A stretch of DNA of 64,000 bases from Brevundimonas subvibrioides (lineage in GTDB: Bacteria > Pseudomonadota > Alphaproteobacteria > Caulobacterales > Caulobacteraceae), in assembly GCF_002280785.1 (NCBI RefSeq), contig NZ_NCEQ01000007.1, forward strand, positions 310,001-374,000, read 5' to 3'. A program made the position numbers and the translations under genes. Of this stretch, positions 26,633-37,230 are shown piece after piece. Every line of letters starts with the position of its first letter. The stretch's first letter is position 1. The notes under the pieces were generated by a model that made no database searches, was not told the DNA's origin, and saw nothing but the letters and a program-made list of their open reading frames with translations.

Positions 26633-27841
26633 TCAGCCGGTCGCGGCCAGCGAGCGGTCGATCGTCAGGACCGGCAGGGCCCCGACCTCCCAAGCACGAC
26701 CGCCGATCGGCTCGCTCTGAAGGCGGCAGATTCCCGGCCCGGTCAGGAACGGGAAGCCGAGGCTGATCGCCAGCTCGCGCTCGGCCCGGTAGCGGATGTT
26801 GGACAGCCCCGGCCAGATGCGGCGGCGGCGGTATTCCGGAGCGTGAGACGCGAACCGCCTCAAGGCGGCGGTGCGAACCTCCTGGCTGGCGTTGGGGAGC
26901 ACCAGGGTGACGCTCGTCACCGTCTTCTCCGCCAGCTGCCTGACCTCGAAATCCGGGTCCTGGGTGCGGAGGTCGAGGCTGGAGACATGGTCCCGCAAGG
27001 CCTCATGGATGATCTTGAGCGACTGAAACGACGGCGCCCTGGGCACGTCATAGACGGTCGCGGCCAGCTGGGAACGGGTCTCCGCAGGCAGGATGCCGAG
27101 AAGCTCGACATAGTCCGCCCTCTGGGTGGGGCGAACCAGGGTCGAGAACGACACCGGCACGTACAGCGGGGTCACGACCGGGAAATCGACCAGGAAGCGC
27201 AGCGCCGTCATTACGCAACTGCCGTCGAACGACCCGGATTCGTCGGGCAGGTGCTCGTCGCCGTCGACGGCGCTGTAGTAGGTGGCCGCGCGTGACGGGG
27301 TGCAACTGATGACGTCGCCGACGAAGGCCCGCGCCTTGGGGAAATAGATGCCCTGCGCACCGTCGATCGAGGGACCGAAATTGGCGTCGTCGACGGGCCC
27401 CTTCGGCGCCCTGACTTCCTCCGGCACGTCGATCAGCGATCCGTCCGCCGCGATGCGACGCAGGCGGCCGCCTTTCGGCAGGCGGCCGGGATCCTCCATG
27501 GCCAGCGCCACCTCTTCGGCGGATGCGGCGGTGAAGGCCCGGATCGCCTCCGGCTCGCCCTCGAACAGCACCAGCTTCACCGCGTCCTCGACACCGGTGC
27601 CGAACAGCCGCTCCTGGAGCTCGGTGGCCAGGTGGGCGAGTTCAACGGTGTCCAGCTGGTCGGTCTGCGGGTCGCTCAGCAGATAGCAGTAGTGGGTGAG
27701 CGGATCAGCGGTGCGGGGCCGGACCCAGCGCACCTCCAGAAAGATGGTGGTGTATTTCGCCACGAGCGGGCCGAGCGTCTCCGCAGGCAAATCCGTGCGA
27801 TTTGCGTCCACCATGACCCGCAGGCACGAGACAGCCGTCAT
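26633..27841 (-). CDS. Conserved hypothetical protein, possibly a degenerate EAL domain
   Basis: 402 aa from ATG 27841; the frame stays open far upstream but only as a shadow of other genes. No signal or membrane segment. Residues 1-130 are mixed alpha/beta. The C-terminal half (FDGSCVMTALRFLVDF, PLYVPVSFSTLV, LLGILPAETRSQLAATVYDV, then ISLGFPFLTGPGIC) has the layout of EAL phosphodiesterase domains but lacks the EAL signature and the metal-binding acidic residues. If so it would be a non-catalytic c-di-GMP-related protein. This assignment is tentative. Confidence 0.55.
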   Translation of the reverse strand: MTAVSCLRVMVDANRTDLPAETLGPLVAKYTTIFLEVRWVRPRTADPLTHYCYLLSDPQTDQLDTVELAHLATELQERLFGTGVEDAVKLVLFEGEPEAIRAFTAASAEEVALAMEDPGRLPKGGRLRRIAADGSLIDVPEEVRAPKGPVDDANFGPSIDGAQGIYFPKARAFVGDVISCTPSRAATYYSAVDGDEHLPDESGSFDGSCVMTALRFLVDFPVVTPLYVPVSFSTLVRPTQRADYVELLGILPAETRSQLAATVYDVPRAPSFQSLKIIHEALRDHVSSLDLRTQDPDFEVRQLAEKTVTSVTLVLPNASQEVRTAALRRFASHAPEYRRRRIWPGLSNIRYRAERELAISLGFPFLTGPGICRLQSEPIGGRAWEVGALPVLTIDRSLAATG

Positions 27842-27903
27842 CGCCTTCCCTTTTCCCGAATCATGGCGGGGTCGGGTGAAGATTTGACGAAGGCGCTTGG
27901 CTG

Positions 27904-28908
27904 TTAGCGCCTCAGCAGCCTCGCGGCCTGGGGGGCGAAGTAGCTGAGCACGCCGGCGCAGCCCGCGCGCTTGAACCCGTGCAGGGTCTCCAGGATGGCG
28001 CGGTCCTGGTCGAGCCAGCCGTTGGCGATGGCGGCCTGCATCATCGAATACTCGCCGCTGACCTGATAGGCGAAGGTCGGGATCCTGAAGGTCTCGGACA
28101 CGCGCTGGACGATGTCGAGATAGGGCATTCCCGGTTTGACCATGACCATGTCGGCGCCCTCGGCGATGTCCATGGCGACCTCCTTCAGGGCCTCGTCGGA
28201 GTTGGCGTAGTCCATCTGATAGGTCTTCTTGTCGCCGGTCAGCATCTTCGCCGAGCCGACCGCGTCGCGGTACGGGCCGTAGAAGGCCGAGGCGAACTTG
28301 GCCGCGTAGGACAGGATCAGGGTGTCGTGGAAGCCGTTGGCCTCGAGCGCCTCGCGGATGGCCTGGACCCGACCGTCCATCATGTCCGAGGGGGCGACGA
28401 CGTCGGCGCCGGCATGGGCCTGGATGAAGGCCTGTTCGGCGAGCCGCTCCAGCGAGGCGTCGTTGACGATCCGGCCGTCCTCGACGACCCCGTCGTGGCC
28501 GTGATCGGTGTAGCAATCGAGCGCCACGTCGCACATGACGCCGATCTCGGGCGCGGCGTCCTTGATGGCCTTGATGCAGTCGGGGATCAGGCCGTCGGGG
28601 TCGGTGGCGCCCGTGCCGATCGCGTCCTTGGTCGCGGCGTCGACATTGGGGAAGAGGGCGACCATGGGGATGCCGAGGTCGCGGGCCTCGACGGCGGCGG
28701 CGGCGGCGGCTTTCGGCGAGAGGCGGAAGACGCCGGGCATGGAGGGGACGGGCACGCGGTCCTCGGCGCCGTCGTGGACGATCAGGGGCCAGATCAGGTC
28801 GGACGGCGTCAGGGTGGTCTCGGCCACCAGCCGACGCACCCAGGGGCTGCTGCGCAGGCGGCGGGGACGGGCCATGGGGAAGGCGGCGGGCGCGAAGGGG
28901 AGGGTCAT
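27904..28908 (-). CDS. hemB: Delta-aminolevulinic acid dehydratase (porphobilinogen synthase)
   Basis: 334 aa. N-terminal RPRRLRSSPWVRRLVAE, metal/effector region DVALDCYTDHGHDG, first active-site Lys in LSYAAKFASAFYGP and Schiff-base Lys in MVMVKPGMPYLD, plus FAYQVSGEYSMM. Only one Cys occurs in the metal loop (DCYTDHGHDG), so it is the magnesium-type rather than the triple-Cys zinc enzyme. It condenses two aminolevulinates to porphobilinogen. hemA lies at 35949 in this window. Confidence 0.96.
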   Translation of the reverse strand: MTLPFAPAAFPMARPRRLRSSPWVRRLVAETTLTPSDLIWPLIVHDGAEDRVPVPSMPGVFRLSPKAAAAAAVEARDLGIPMVALFPNVDAATKDAIGTGATDPDGLIPDCIKAIKDAAPEIGVMCDVALDCYTDHGHDGVVEDGRIVNDASLERLAEQAFIQAHAGADVVAPSDMMDGRVQAIREALEANGFHDTLILSYAAKFASAFYGPYRDAVGSAKMLTGDKKTYQMDYANSDEALKEVAMDIAEGADMVMVKPGMPYLDIVQRVSETFRIPTFAYQVSGEYSMMQAAIANGWLDQDRAILETLHGFKRAGCAGVLSYFAPQAARLLRR

Positions 28909-28920
28909 GGGGGGTCTCTA

Positions 28921-29062
28921 CCTCCCTTCTCCCGGTGGGAGAAGGTGGCCCGCAGGGCCGGATGAGGGTCGGGTCTGACCGTTGAGGCACGCCCCTCACC
29001 CTTTCGCGCAAGGACGACGGCTGCGCCGCCGTGCGCTCAAGCCCTCTCCCAACGGGAGAGGG
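28921..29062. repeat. Intergenic mosaic repeat, copy 1
   Basis: About 140 bp containing CCTTCTCCCGGTGGGAGAAGG at the left, GATGAGGGT and ACCCTTTCGCGCAAG in the middle and CCCTCTCCCAACGGGAGAGG at the right. A close copy in the same order and orientation lies at 54979-55121. Each end forms a hairpin and the middle pair can fold. It separates hemB from the isobutyryl-CoA dehydrogenase gene. Confidence 0.75.
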
Positions 29063-29101
29063 ATGCGGATAGAAGCCGAAGAAAGCCGCACCGGAGACCC
29101 T

Positions 29102-30237
<1,136 letters not shown>

Positions 30238-30241
<4 letters not shown>

Positions 30242-31749
30242 CCGGCGCGCCCATCAAATCCGTCCTGATCGTCGGGGGCGGCACGGCCGGCTGGATGGCG
30301 GCGGCGGCGATCAAGCGGTCGGTGGGACCGAACGCCGAGGTGCGGCTGGTCGAGAGCGCCGACATCGGCATCGTCGGGGTGGGGGAGGCGACCGTGCCGC
30401 CGATCCGCGACTTCAACGCCCTGATCGGCCTCGACGAGGCCGAATTCATGCGCGAGACCAAGGCCACGATCAAACTCGGCATCGAGTTCAAGGGCTGGGG
30501 CGCGAAGGACAGCGCCTATTTCCACCCGTTCGGCACCTTCGGCGCCGGGCCGACGCTGGCTGATTTCCCGGGGTCCTATTTCGCCCTCAAGGACCGCGGC
30601 AAGGCGGGGTCGCTGGAGAGCTATTCGATCACCTCGCATGCGGCCAGGCGGGGCAGGGTCGGGGCGCGGTCGAACGATCCCCGGTCGGCGCTGTCGGGCT
30701 TTCACACCGCCTATCATTTCGATGCGACCCTCTATGGCCAGTACCTGAGGAAGGTCTGTGCGACGCGCGGCATCGAGCGGATCGAGGGGGAGATCGTCGA
30801 GGTCGTGCAGAAGCCCGAGAATGGCTTCGTCGACCATGTGGTGCTGAAGGACGGACGGACGCTGACGGCGGACCTGTTCATCGACTGCACCGGCTTCCGG
30901 GGCCTGCTGATCGAGGGGGCGCTGAAGGCGGGATACGAGGACTGGTCGCACTGGCTGCCGATGAACCGGGCCCTGGCCGTGCCCTGCGCCAAGGTGCGGG
31001 CGGTCGATCCGTACACATCCTCGACGGCGCGGGAGGCGGGGTGGCAGTGGCGGATCGCGCTGCAGCACCGGACCGGCAACGGCTATGTCTATTGTTCGGA
31101 TTTCATCGAGGACGAGGCGGCGAAGCAGACCTTGCTGGCCAATCTGGACGGTGAGGCCCTGGCCGATCCGCGGCCGCTGCGGTTCGTGACCGGGCGGCGC
31201 AAGACGTTGTGGGACAAGAATGTGGTGTCGCTGGGCCTGTCGTCGGGCTTCATCGAGCCGCTGGAATCGACCAGCATCCACCTGGTGCAGAGCGGTATCG
31301 TCCGGCTGTTGCAGCACTGGCCGGACACGGCGTTCAGCCAAACGAATACAGACGGTTATAACCGACGGCTGACGCGCGAGATCGAGTTGATCCGCGACTT
31401 CGTGATCCTGCATTATCACGCGACCCGGAGGGACGACACGCCGTTCTGGCGGCACGTCCGCGACATGGCGATCCCCGACAGCCTGGCCGAACGGGTCGAG
31501 ATGTTCCGCGACCGGGGCCTGCTGTTCCAGGTCGGCGCCGACGAGTATTTCAGCCAGGGGTCGTGGATGGCGGTGATGATGGGCCAGGGTATCGTGCCCA
31601 GGGCGCACAACCCCCTCTATGGCTATCAGGACCTCGACCGGGTCGCGGCGGGTTTCGAACAGATCAAACAGGCCTGGGCGACGACGGCGGAGAACCTGCC
31701 GGCGCACGAGGATTATCTGAAGGCGAACAGGATGTGGGCGGACGCATGA
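30238..31749 (+). CDS. Flavin-dependent tryptophan halogenase family protein
   Basis: 503 aa from GTG 30238. FAD motif VLIVGGGTAGWMAA (9-22); VGVGEATVPP; Lys79 in KATIKLGIEF, at the position of catalytic Lys79 of PrnA; and GFIEPLEST with the conserved Glu (about 340). The halogenase motif WxWxIP reads W269-x-W271-x-I273-A274, with Ala replacing Pro. Expected reaction: FADH2- and O2-dependent halogenation of an indole or similar ring, using reduced flavin from a reductase. It is coupled to valine-catabolism genes on both sides (GTGA and ATGA), an unexpected place. Another flavin-dependent role is possible. Confidence 0.88.
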
Positions 31750-32786
31750 GCGAGGCTGAAGTCATCACCCGGATCGAGGGATCGGTCGGGCGCATCATCC
31801 TGAACCGGCCCAGGGCGCTGCATGCGCTGAACCTGGCCATGTGCGAGGCGATGACAGCGGCCTTGCTGGCCTGGGGGGACGATCCCGCGGTGACCTCGGT
31901 GCTGGTCGACCATGCGGGCGAACGCGGGTTCTGCGCCGGGGGCGACATCCGGATGATCGCCGAGAGCGGGGCCACGGATGCGTCGGAGGCCAGGGCCTTC
32001 TTCCTCGCGGAGTACCGGCTGAACCACCTGATGTTCGAATACGCCAAGCCGATCACGGCCCTCGTGGACGGGATCGTCATGGGCGGCGGCGTCGGCATCT
32101 CCGAGCCCGCCCAGATCCGCATCGCGACCGAGCGGACGACCTATGCCATGCCGGAGACGGGCATCGGCCTGTTCCCCGACGTCGGCGGCGGCTGGTTCCT
32201 GCCGCGGCTGCCGGGCGAGACCGGGACCTGGCTGGCCCTGACCGGGGCGCGGCTGAAGGCGGCGGACACGGTGGCGTTGGGGATCCATACCCATTTCGTG
32301 GCGTCGGGCGCCCTCGAGGCGCTGAAGGCCGATCTGCTTTCCCGTGGGCCGGATGCCGTCGCGGAGCATGCGGCTGATGCCGGCGCCGCGCCGCTTTCTC
32401 CTCACCGCACGGCCATCGACCGGCTGTTCGCCTTCGACACGGTCGAGGCGATCGTCGCGGCGCTCGAGGCCGACGGGTCGGACTGGGCGCAGACGCAACT
32501 GGCGACGCTGAGGACCAAGTCGCCGCAGTCGTTGAAGGTCACCTTGCGCCAGCTGCGAGCCGGCCGTGCGATGCAGACCTTCGCCGAGGTCATGGCGATG
32601 GAATATCGGCTGGGCGGCCGGGTGGTTCGGACGCACGACTTCCAGGAGGGGGTTCGCGCCGTCATCGTCGACAAGGACAATACGCCGCTATGGTCGCCGG
32701 CGACGCTGGAAGGCGTGACCGATGACGCTCTCGACGCCCTGTTCGCGCCTCTGCCCGTCGATGAGGACTGGACGCCGCTGGGCTGA
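31746..32786 (+). CDS. 3-hydroxyisobutyryl-CoA hydrolase (enoyl-CoA hydratase fold)
   Basis: 346 aa from ATG 31746, overlapping the previous stop as ATGA. Crotonase-fold motifs: RIILNRPRALHALN, ERGFCAGGDIRMI, GIVMGGGVGIS and the catalytic Glu in YAMPETGIGLFPDVGG. The length and the DKDNTPLWSP segment near the C-terminus distinguish HIBCH-type hydrolases from hydratases. It releases 3-hydroxyisobutyrate from its CoA ester in valine degradation. Confidence 0.92.
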   Translation: MSEAEVITRIEGSVGRIILNRPRALHALNLAMCEAMTAALLAWGDDPAVTSVLVDHAGERGFCAGGDIRMIAESGATDASEARAFFLAEYRLNHLMFEYAKPITALVDGIVMGGGVGISEPAQIRIATERTTYAMPETGIGLFPDVGGGWFLPRLPGETGTWLALTGARLKAADTVALGIHTHFVASGALEALKADLLSRGPDAVAEHAADAGAAPLSPHRTAIDRLFAFDTVEAIVAALEADGSDWAQTQLATLRTKSPQSLKVTLRQLRAGRAMQTFAEVMAMEYRLGGRVVRTHDFQEGVRAVIVDKDNTPLWSPATLEGVTDDALDALFAPLPVDEDWTPLG

Positions 32787-32849
32787 TCCCTTGCATCCTG
32801 TGACGCTCGCGCGCGTATGTGCGTCCAACCGCTGTTCGAGGATCGCGCC

Positions 32850-33623
32850 ATGCTGAAACTGTCCCTGCTCGCCGCAACCGCCCTGGCCCTGACGGCCTGC
32901 GCGCCGACGATGTCGGCGGAGACACCGGCTGATCCCGCCGAGCGGGCCTCGGCGACCGTCAACGACTACGCCCTGGCCATCGCCGATCCGTTGCGGCCCG
33001 CTGCGGAAGTGGCGCGCGATCCGCTGAGGAAGCCGGCCGAGATGCTGGCCTTCATCGGCATCGACGGCGGCGAGCGGATCGCCGACGTGCGGCCGGAGGA
33101 GGGCTATTTCTCCCGCCTGTTCGCCCGCGCCGTGGGGCCTGAGGGTCGGGTCTACGCCTATGTGCCGAACCAGACGGCGGCGCGCGAGAACGCCTTCGGC
33201 GACACCCTGGCGACCGACTATCCGAACGTGACCCGGCTGACCGGCGCGCTGGAGGCGTTCGCCATTCCCGAGCCGCTGGACGTCGTCTTCATGGGCCAGG
33301 AATACCACGACTTCGTCATCGACCGGTTCAACGTCGACGTGGCGGCAATGAACGAAGCGGTGTTCCGGGCGCTGAAGCCCGGCGGGCTTTACGTCATTCT
33401 CGACCACGAGGCGGCTCCGGGCGCGGGGACGAGCGTGGTCGGCACCCTGCACCGGATCGAGGGGTCGGCGCTGCGGGCCCAGGTCGAGGCCGCAGGCTTT
33501 GTCTTCGACGGCGAGACCAGCGTGGTCAGGAACCCCGAGGACGATCACAGCCTGTCGGTCTTCGACGAGGCCATCCGGGGTCGCAGCGATCAGTTCGTCT
33601 ATCGCTTCAGGAAGCCGGGCTAG
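32850..33623 (+). CDS. Exported lipoprotein with a class I methyltransferase-like domain (paralogue A)
   Basis: 257 aa from ATG 32850. Lipoprotein signal LAATALALTACA puts the mature protein at the membrane outside the cytosol. The domain has a SAM-methyltransferase layout (FIGIDGGERIADVRPEEGYFSRLFARAVG; ALKPGGLYVILDHEA; FRKPG at the end), but motif I reads DVRPEEGYF instead of the glycine-rich DxGxGxG. Paralogue B lies at 34057-34809. A methyltransferase outside the cytosol would lack SAM, so the fold may have another job. The stop overlaps the opposing EthD gene through CTAG. Confidence 0.75.
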   Translation: MLKLSLLAATALALTACAPTMSAETPADPAERASATVNDYALAIADPLRPAAEVARDPLRKPAEMLAFIGIDGGERIADVRPEEGYFSRLFARAVGPEGRVYAYVPNQTAARENAFGDTLATDYPNVTRLTGALEAFAIPEPLDVVFMGQEYHDFVIDRFNVDVAAMNEAVFRALKPGGLYVILDHEAAPGAGTSVVGTLHRIEGSALRAQVEAAGFVFDGETSVVRNPEDDHSLSVFDEAIRGRSDQFVYRFRKPG

Positions 33624-33928
33624 ACCTCCCGGGTCTCGAACATCAGCATCGAGGCGCCGCCCGTGGCGAAGCCGGCGACGTCGCCGGCGGCCGCCTGACC
33701 CTGCGGGCTGGCGAAGGCGGCGGCGATGTCCGCAAGGCTGTCGAAGGTCAGGGTGGCGATCAGATAGACGTCGGAGGGGCCCTCCGGCGTCAGGACCGGA
33801 CCCTCGGCGACCTCGAAACGGCGCAAACCCGGGATCGCCCATGCGAGCGGGATGTGGACGTCACGATAGTGGGCGTCGAAGGCTGCAGGGTCGGCGGGCT
33901 TTCCATAGGTGACGACGAGCTGGGCCAC
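33620..33928 (-). CDS. EthD family protein
   Basis: 102 aa from GTG 33928, with AAGGA about 10 nt upstream. AQLVVTYGKPADPAAFDAHYRDVHIPLAWAIPG is the EthD dimeric ferredoxin-like signature (HY..VH.PL), and the C-terminus ends GGASMLMFETREV. Family members are small dimeric enzymes or accessory factors in ether or aromatic degradation. It lies antisense between the two methyltransferase-like paralogues. Confidence 0.82.
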   Translation of the reverse strand: MAQLVVTYGKPADPAAFDAHYRDVHIPLAWAIPGLRRFEVAEGPVLTPEGPSDVYLIATLTFDSLADIAAAFASPQGQAAAGDVAGFATGGASMLMFETREV

Positions 33929-34056
33929 GGGCGTATCCTTGTGTTGATCTCCAGCGATATCATGAATTCGAAGACAGGAACCCGGCTTCAACTGACAGTG
34001 TTCGCTGGACGAGGTAAAAGCCTGAGGGCGCCGGGAGAGCGCCAAGGGAGAGACCC

Positions 34057-34809
34057 ATGCGTCGTTCGTTGATCCTGGTCGTTTCGGCCGCCGTCCTGAT
34101 GTCCACCGGGGCGATGGCCCCCGCGCCCCAGGACTCCGGCGCCTATGCAGCGGTGCTGGCCGATGCTGACCGGCCCGAGGCCGACACGGCCCGCGACGCC
34201 GCGAGGAAGACCGCCGAGGTCCTGTCCTTCGCCGAGGTCGGGCCGGGCCAGACGATCGGCGACATGATCATCGGCGGCGGATATTTCACCCGCGTCTTCG
34301 CCAGCGCCGTCGGCGAAGAGGGCCAGGTCGTGGCCTGGCAACCGGCGGAATTCATCGCCTTCCAGGCCAGCTATGGCGAGTCGATCACGGCGGCGGACGC
34401 CATGGACAATGTCTCCGCCATTCGCTCGCCGATCGGCGCGCCCGAGTTCCCGACCGGGATGGACCTGATCTTCACGGCCCAGAACTATCACGACCTGCAC
34501 CTGCGGCCCTTCCCGGCCGACACGGCGGCGAAGGTCAATGCGGCGGTGTTCGCGGCGCTCAAGCCGGGCGGGCTCTATGTCATCGTCGATCACGCCGCGA
34601 CGGCGGGCGCGGGGCTGGACGTCGCCGACACCCTGCACCGGATCGACATCGCCGACGTGAAGCGCGAGGTCGGGGCCGCGGGCTTCGTGCTCGACGGCGA
34701 GAGCGACATCCTGCTGAACGCGGAGGACCCGCTGACGGCCAATGTGTTCGATCCTTCGATCCGGGGACACACCAGCCAGTTCATGCTGCGCTTCCGCAAA
34801 CCCGCGTGA
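34057..34809 (+). CDS. Exported class I methyltransferase-like protein (paralogue B)
   Basis: 250 aa with a cleavable signal peptide (VVSAAVLMSTGAMA-P), no lipobox. Same domain as the gene at 32850: ARKTAEVLSFAEVGPGQTIGD, IGGGYFTRVFASAVGEEGQV, TAQNYHDLHL, ALKPGGLYVIVDHAA, ADTLHRID and a C-terminal QFMLRFRKPA. Here motif I is GDMIIGGGYF, closer to a SAM site. AAGGGAGAG precedes the ATG. Annotated relatives are called methyltransferases, but the secretory signal argues for caution. Confidence 0.78.
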   Translation: MRRSLILVVSAAVLMSTGAMAPAPQDSGAYAAVLADADRPEADTARDAARKTAEVLSFAEVGPGQTIGDMIIGGGYFTRVFASAVGEEGQVVAWQPAEFIAFQASYGESITAADAMDNVSAIRSPIGAPEFPTGMDLIFTAQNYHDLHLRPFPADTAAKVNAAVFAALKPGGLYVIVDHAATAGAGLDVADTLHRIDIADVKREVGAAGFVLDGESDILLNAEDPLTANVFDPSIRGHTSQFMLRFRKPA

Positions 34810-34879
34810 GGACTCTGGCGGCGGGCGGAGTGAGAGGCTAACCGGAGGCCAACCAGAACGCTTCCAGGGAAACGCCGCA

Positions 34880-35788
34880 ATGACCGCCACCAAGATCGCC
34901 TTCATCGGCCTCGGCAACATGGGCGGCGGCATGGCCGCGAACCAGGCCAAGGCAGGCCATGCGGTCGCGGCCTTCGACCTGTCGGCGGCGGCTCTGGATC
35001 GGGCGAAAGGCGCGGGCTGCGTGCCGGTCGAATCGGTCGCCGGGGCCGTGCGCGACGCGGAGGTGGTCATCACCATGCTACCCGCCGGGCCGCATGTGCT
35101 GAAGGTCTATTCGGAACAGATCATCGGCGTGGCGCCGTCCTCGGCCCTGCTGCTCGACTGCTCGACCATCGATGTCGATACGGCGCGCAAGGTCGCGGGC
35201 CTGGCGAAGGAGGGCGGCTACGCCTTCGCCGACGCGCCGGTGTCGGGCGGGACGATGGCGGCGGACGCCGGGACGCTGGCCTTCATGGTCGGCTGCGACG
35301 AAGGCGACTTCGGGCGCATCGAGGCGGCGCTGGAGCCCATGAGCCGGGTGACCTTCCGCGCGGGCGACCACGGGGCGGGACAGGCGGCCAAGATCTGCAA
35401 CAACATGATCCTGGGCATCACCATGTTGGGGACGTGCGAGGCGATCGCCCTGGCCGAGAAGCTGGGGCTGGATCCGGTGAAGATGTTCGACATCGTCGCC
35501 AAGTCATCGGGCCAGAGCTGGTCGACGACGACCTACTATCCCTGGCCGGGGCCGGTGCCGACGGCGCCGTCGAATCGGAACTATGACGGCGGCTTCGCCA
35601 CGGCGATGATGCTGAAGGATCTCAAGCTGGCCCAGGACGCGGCGGCGAAGGTCAACGCGAGCACGCCGCTGGGGGCGCAGACCGAAGCCCTGTTCCAGAT
35701 GTTCGACGGCCTCGGTTACGGCGGCCGCGACTTCTCGGGCATCCTGCAGATGCTGCGCGGGAAGCTGGAGGAGCTGCCCCGCACTTGA
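34880..35788 (+). CDS. mmsB: 3-hydroxyisobutyrate dehydrogenase
   Basis: 302 aa from ATG 34880. NAD motif IAFIGLGNMGGGMAANQ, substrate motif ADAPVSGGTMAADAGTL, catalytic Lys in GQAAKICNNMILGI, and the C-terminal signature NYDGGFATAMMLKDLKLAQD typical of MmsB/HIBADH. It oxidises 3-hydroxyisobutyrate to methylmalonate semialdehyde, the step after the hydrolase at 31746. The methylmalonate-semialdehyde dehydrogenase (mmsA) is not in the window. Confidence 0.93.
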   Translation: MTATKIAFIGLGNMGGGMAANQAKAGHAVAAFDLSAAALDRAKGAGCVPVESVAGAVRDAEVVITMLPAGPHVLKVYSEQIIGVAPSSALLLDCSTIDVDTARKVAGLAKEGGYAFADAPVSGGTMAADAGTLAFMVGCDEGDFGRIEAALEPMSRVTFRAGDHGAGQAAKICNNMILGITMLGTCEAIALAEKLGLDPVKMFDIVAKSSGQSWSTTTYYPWPGPVPTAPSNRNYDGGFATAMMLKDLKLAQDAAAKVNASTPLGAQTEALFQMFDGLGYGGRDFSGILQMLRGKLEELPRT

Positions 35789-35848
35789 TCCATCTCAATG
35801 CGGCGCATGTCTCTTCCCGTGATTGTCGCACATGCGCACGAACGAAAC

Positions 35849-35863
35849 TGAGAACCGTTATCA
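35849..35863. promoter_or_regulatory. Candidate Fur box upstream of hemA
   Basis: TGAGAACCGTTATCA matches the 7-1-7 Fur consensus TGATAATNATTATCA at 11 of 14 defined positions. It is centred about 93 nt before the hemA ATG and just upstream of a possible promoter (TTGCGAC at 35873, GATAGAC about 16 nt later). Confidence 0.45.
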
Positions 35864-35948
35864 ATTGGAAGGTTGCGACCATTTTGCAGCCTGTGGCGAT
35901 AGACTTTCGCGGACCCGGAGCGCAAATACTGCCCCATCCAGAGAGACC

Positions 35949-37190
35949 ATGCGAGTAACAGGGTTGTTCGACTACACCGCCGCATTCCAGTCCGCCGTCG
36001 ACCATGTGAAGGGCGAAGGGCGCTATCGCGTCTTTGCCGACCTCAAGCGGGTGCGAGGCCAGTTCCCGAAGGCCGTTCGCCGGCGCGAGGACGGGACCGC
36101 ACAGGACGTCATCATCTGGTGCTCGAACGACTATCTCGGCATGGGCCAGCATCCGGTCGTCCTTGAGGCCATGCAGGCCGAGCTGGATGCCGTGGGCGCC
36201 GGCGCCGGGGGCACGCGCAACATCAGCGGCACCACCCGTTCGGCGGTCGACCTGGAGGCCGAACTGGCGTCCTGGCACCAGAAGGAAGCGGCGCTTCTGT
36301 TCACCTCGGGCTATGTGGCCAACGAGGCGACCCTGACGACCCTGCAGCGCATCCTGCCGGGACTGATCATCTTCTCCGACAGCCTGAACCACGCCTCGAT
36401 GATCGCGGGAATCCGCAACGGCGGCTGCGAGCGTCACGTCTTCCTGCACAACGACCTGACGCATCTCGAGGAACTTCTGGCCGCCGCGCCCGCAGATTCG
36501 CCCAAGCTGGTCGCCTTCGAGAGCGTCTATTCGATGGACGGCGATATCGCCGACATCGCCGGGACCGTCGCCCTGGCCCGCAAATACGGCGCCATGACCT
36601 ATCTCGACGAGGTCCATGCGGTCGGCCTCTACGGCGCGACCGGCGCGGGCGTGGCCGAGCGCGACGGGATGCTGGACGGGATCGACATCGTCGAATGCAC
36701 CCTGGGCAAGGCCATCGGCGTCATGGGCGGCTATATCGCCGCCGACGCGGTGATCGTGGACGCCGTACGGAGCTGGGCCTCGGGCTTCATCTTCACCACC
36801 TCGCTGCCGCCGGCTCTGACGGCGGGCGCACTGGCCTCGGTGCGGCATCTGAAGACGCATCCGGAACTGCGCGAGGCGCATCAGGAGCGGGCGCAGACCC
36901 TGAAGGACCGTTTCGTCGCCGCCGGCATCCCGGTGATGCCGAGCGAAAGCCACATCGTGCCGGTCTTCGTCGGCAATCCGGTGCATGCCAAGCTTATCTC
37001 CGATATGCTGCTGGAAGACTTCGGCGTCTATGTTCAGCCGATCAACTATCCGACGGTGCCCAAGGGGACGGAGCGGCTGCGCTTCACGCCCTCGCCGAAC
37101 CATGACGACGGCATGATGGACGCCCTGGTCAGCGCGATGGACAAGCTGTGGACCCACTGCCACATCGCCCGGATGCCGGTCGCGGCTTGA
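35949..37190 (+). CDS. hemA: 5-aminolevulinate synthase (C4 pathway)
   Basis: 413 aa from ATG 35949; TTG 35964 would give MFDY, the more usual N-terminus. PLP-dependent alpha-oxoamine synthase: [60 protein letters not shown] and PLP Lys in [35 protein letters not shown] near the end. It condenses glycine and succinyl-CoA, the first heme step in alphaproteobacteria. A candidate Fur box upstream suggests iron control. Confidence 0.97.
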   Translation: MRVTGLFDYTAAFQSAVDHVKGEGRYRVFADLKRVRGQFPKAVRRREDGTAQDVIIWCSNDYLGMGQHPVVLEAMQAELDAVGAGAGGTRNISGTTRSAVDLEAELASWHQKEAALLFTSGYVANEATLTTLQRILPGLIIFSDSLNHASMIAGIRNGGCERHVFLHNDLTHLEELLAAAPADSPKLVAFESVYSMDGDIADIAGTVALARKYGAMTYLDEVHAVGLYGATGAGVAERDGMLDGIDIVECTLGKAIGVMGGYIAADAVIVDAVRSWASGFIFTTSLPPALTAGALASVRHLKTHPELREAHQERAQTLKDRFVAAGIPVMPSESHIVPVFVGNPVHAKLISDMLLEDFGVYVQPINYPTVPKGTERLRFTPSPNHDDGMMDALVSAMDKLWTHCHIARMPVAA

Positions 37191-37230
37191 CCGATTTCCG
37201 GCTGCCGCGGATTCGCGGTATGCTGACGCC

